Source: JASHSH01 sp036490215 (lineage in GTDB: Bacteria > Pseudomonadota > Alphaproteobacteria > Rhodospirillales > Magnetospirillaceae). Taken from it: DNA of 64,000 nt. The position numbers were made by a program, and so were the translations under genes. Below the pieces are notes generated by a model. The model saw only the letters and a program-made list of their open reading frames with translations, did no database searches and was not told where the DNA came from. Positions 62,491 to 64,000 of the stretch are shown piece after piece. Position 1 is the stretch's first letter; each line of letters opens with the position of its first letter. The stretch covers positions 60,053 through 124,052 of the forward strand of contig DASXEH010000055.1 of assembly GCA_036490215.1 (NCBI GenBank), read 5' to 3'.

Positions 62491-63288
62491 TCAGAGATAT
62501 TCGACATTGCCGTCGACACTGATGACTTGGCCGGTGATGTTTCGCGCCAGATCCGAGGCCAGAAAGAGCGACAGGTTGGCGATATCGCCGGCGGTGACCA
62601 TGCGGCGCAGTGAAATCTTGCGCAGGTACTCTTCCCGCATGGTCTCGAAGCTGACGCCGGTGGTCTTCGCGCGATCGGCGATGACACGGTTCATCCGCTC
62701 GCCTTCCACAACACCGGGCAGGACCGCATTCGCGCGGATGCCGGTCGGGCCGAGTTCGACCGCGAGCGACTTCACGAGGCCGACGATCGCCCATTTGGTC
62801 GCCGCGTAGGGCGTCCGAAACCCGTAGCCCAGCCGCCCGGCGACCGAGCTCATCGCAATGATCGACGGATTTTGCGTCGACGCGCGGAGCAGGGGCACGA
62901 AGCGCTTGAGGTAGTAGAATTGCGACGCAAGGTTGACGCCGATCGTGCGTTCGACATCGTTGTCGCTCAGCGCATCGACCTGGCCGGTTGGGCCGGCGAC
63001 GCCGGCGTTGTTGATCAGGACATCGAGACCGCCCAAACGGGCCGAGACGTCCTTGAATGTGCGGTCCACATCGTCAGGTGTCGATGCGTCACCCAGCGTT
63101 CCCGTGAGGCCGGGCACGGCTTCCATAGCCGAGACAAGTGCCGACTCGACCACGTCGGTGACGTGAACGAGCGCGCCCCCGGCTTTGAAGCTTTCGGCAA
63201 CCGCCCGCCCGATGCCGCTGCCACCAGCGGTCACGAGCACGCGAAGGCCGCGCACGTCGATGACGAGCTTGCCGTCTATAGACGTCAA
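62491..63288 (-). CDS. Short-chain dehydrogenase heading the right module
   Basis: The 265-residue classical SDR has VLVTAGGSGIGRAVAESFKA, NNAGVAG, Ser in MSSVAGRLG and YAATK as YxxxK, with HVTD after the second strand indicating NAD preference. It is the first gene of the right operon, before the BKACE gene and the importer. Oxidation of an imported hydroxy acid to the keto acid is the likely step. Confidence 0.88.
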   Translation of the reverse strand: MTSIDGKLVIDVRGLRVLVTAGGSGIGRAVAESFKAGGALVHVTDVVESALVSAMEAVPGLTGTLGDASTPDDVDRTFKDVSARLGGLDVLINNAGVAGPTGQVDALSDNDVERTIGVNLASQFYYLKRFVPLLRASTQNPSIIAMSSVAGRLGYGFRTPYAATKWAIVGLVKSLAVELGPTGIRANAVLPGVVEGERMNRVIADRAKTTGVSFETMREEYLRKISLRRMVTAGDIANLSLFLASDLARNITGQVISVDGNVEYL

Positions 63289-63379
63289 AAAACGCCCCTC
63301 CCCAATGTGACGGGCTTTCCGCCCGCGTTGGGGTTAGTAGACGCCGCTTGGGAGGACGAATTATATGTTCATTAGATAT

Positions 63380-63393
63380 ATAGACGTGTCTAT
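63380..63393. promoter_or_regulatory. Inverted repeat ATAGAC-GT-GTCTAT upstream of the right module
   Basis: A perfect 6+2+6 inverted repeat lies in an AT-rich stretch (63355-63420) about 90 bases before the SDR start. AT-rich sequence around it could hold the promoter. It may bind the regulator of the right module. It does not resemble the GATATC sites of the left module. Confidence 0.45.
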
Positions 63394-63445
63394 TTTATAA
63401 GCTATGTATCTAATTAAGGTCGAAATAGCCCTCTGCGATAAAGGT

Positions 63446-64000
63446 TTAGCCGACGCCCTGTAACAGTCGCGCCGCCACCGAAATCGCGATCTCGGCTGGC
63501 TTTTTACCGCCTACACCGGGAATCCCGATTGGGCAGATGACACTATTGATTGTCTCGTCGCTGAAACCGTCGCGCGCGAGGCGGTGGCGGAAGCGCGCCC
63601 ATTTCGTGTCACTGCCGATCAACCCCACCGATGCGAAATCTCCACGGCGCAGCGCGGCCGATAGGACCGCGTAATCGAGATCATGGGAATGAGTCATGAT
63701 CAGCACGTGGCTGTCACGCGGCGCCAGGGTCACTTCTGCAACGGGATCGGTCGCGGTGACGGCGCAGACTCCAGCAGTCAATGCTTCTGGAAAAGACTCA
63801 TGTCGTGGATCAACCCAGATGACGCGGACGCCGGTTCCGTCGAGCACGCGCACCAAGGCCTGGCCCACATGGCCGGCGCCGAAGACCGTCACGGTCGTCG
63901 CAGCCCAGCCCAGGGGCTCGAGGAACAGCGTTGCCCCGCCGCCGCAGCACTGACCGAGATCGGGGCCCAGCAAAACCTTTTCGGTGACCGGCTCACGAAC
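63446..64000 (-). CDS. xdhC: XdhC-like molybdenum enzyme maturation protein (5' end cut by window)
   Basis: The 185-codon open frame continues past the right edge, so the N-terminus is missing. It contains LGPDLGQCCGGGATLF (the conserved CCGG of XdhC), a Rossmann-like VTVFGAGHVGQALVRVLDG, HVLIMTHSHDLDYAVLSAAL and VGLIGSDTKWARFRHRLARD. XdhC inserts and sulfurates the molybdenum cofactor of xanthine-dehydrogenase-type enzymes. The substrate hydroxylase is presumably beyond the window. Confidence 0.88.
   Translation of the reverse strand, partial: VREPVTEKVLLGPDLGQCCGGGATLFLEPLGWAATTVTVFGAGHVGQALVRVLDGTGVRVIWVDPRHESFPEALTAGVCAVTATDPVAEVTLAPRDSHVLIMTHSHDLDYAVLSAALRRGDFASVGLIGSDTKWARFRHRLARDGFSDETINSVICPIGIPGVGGKKPAEIAISVAARLLQGVG

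Noticed and set aside
1..64000. CRISPR arrays, insertion sequences or prophage genes
   Set aside because: No regularly spaced repeats, transposase, integrase or phage structural genes were recognised in either strand.

Overview
The window is GC-rich DNA with dense, often overlapping genes. Cytochrome bo3-type quinol oxidase genes, liv-type and rbs-type ABC importers, btaA/btaB and a Rieske dioxygenase cluster suggest a metabolically versatile, soil- or water-type alphaproteobacterium. The genus cannot be fixed from the sequence. No rRNA, complete tRNA, insertion sequence or CRISPR array was seen. A 3' tRNA-Gly-like remnant at 877-922 hints that the segment to its right may once have been bounded by an integration site.

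Region 1 (1-14.9 kb) is aromatic or amide catabolism. After a truncated hemerythrin-like gene it holds a cysteine-hydrolase-fold protein that has lost its catalytic triad, an aldehyde dehydrogenase, and a complete branched-chain/aromatic-acid type ABC importer. The importer lies downstream of a Rieske oxygenase alpha/beta pair and a short-chain dehydrogenase. A divergent MarR regulator has a clear palindromic operator. A second minus-strand unit holds a two-domain VOC (extradiol dioxygenase-like) protein, an FAD monooxygenase and an amidase.

Region 2 (15.0-36.3 kb) is the most remarkable part. A plus-strand, tightly coupled operon encodes a polyunsaturated-fatty-acid-synthase-like system: a PfaD-type enoyl reductase, a KS-MAT-ACP-ACP-KR megasynthase, and a KS-CLF-AT-DH-DH megasynthase ending in a glycerolipid acyltransferase. 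It continues with a HAD-fold protein bearing a lipin-like DxDxT motif, BtaA, BtaB, and a cyclic-nucleotide-binding/CPBP membrane protein. Read in order, these could make an unusual acyl chain, place it on lysophosphatidate, dephosphorylate to diacylglycerol and build a betaine lipid. A divergent gene encodes a membrane protein that looks like a fusion of Mpo1/DUF962-like, Fe(II)-dioxygenase-like and phospholipid-methyltransferase-like parts. A 50-codon AcpS-like open frame is coupled to the first operon gene.

Region 3 (36.3-45.7 kb) carries cyoABCD, a shikimate/quinate dehydrogenase homologue, a free-methionine-sulfoxide reductase gene broken by a 5-bp tandem duplication, a NUDIX hydrolase, an exported MsrB, a DipZ-like transmembrane thiol reductase and an aldo/keto reductase.

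Region 4 (45.8-63.3 kb) contains two paralogous copies of a sugar-type ABC importer module around a GAF/PucR-type regulator. Each copy has one ATPase, one periplasmic binding protein, one ordinary permease, one permease fused to a strictosidine-synthase/SMP-30-like beta-propeller, and a separate beta-propeller protein. The right-hand copy is headed by a short-chain dehydrogenase and a beta-keto acid cleavage enzyme. This suggests import, possible lactone hydrolysis, oxidation and thioester-generating cleavage of a hydroxy acid. A truncated xdhC-like gene ends the window.
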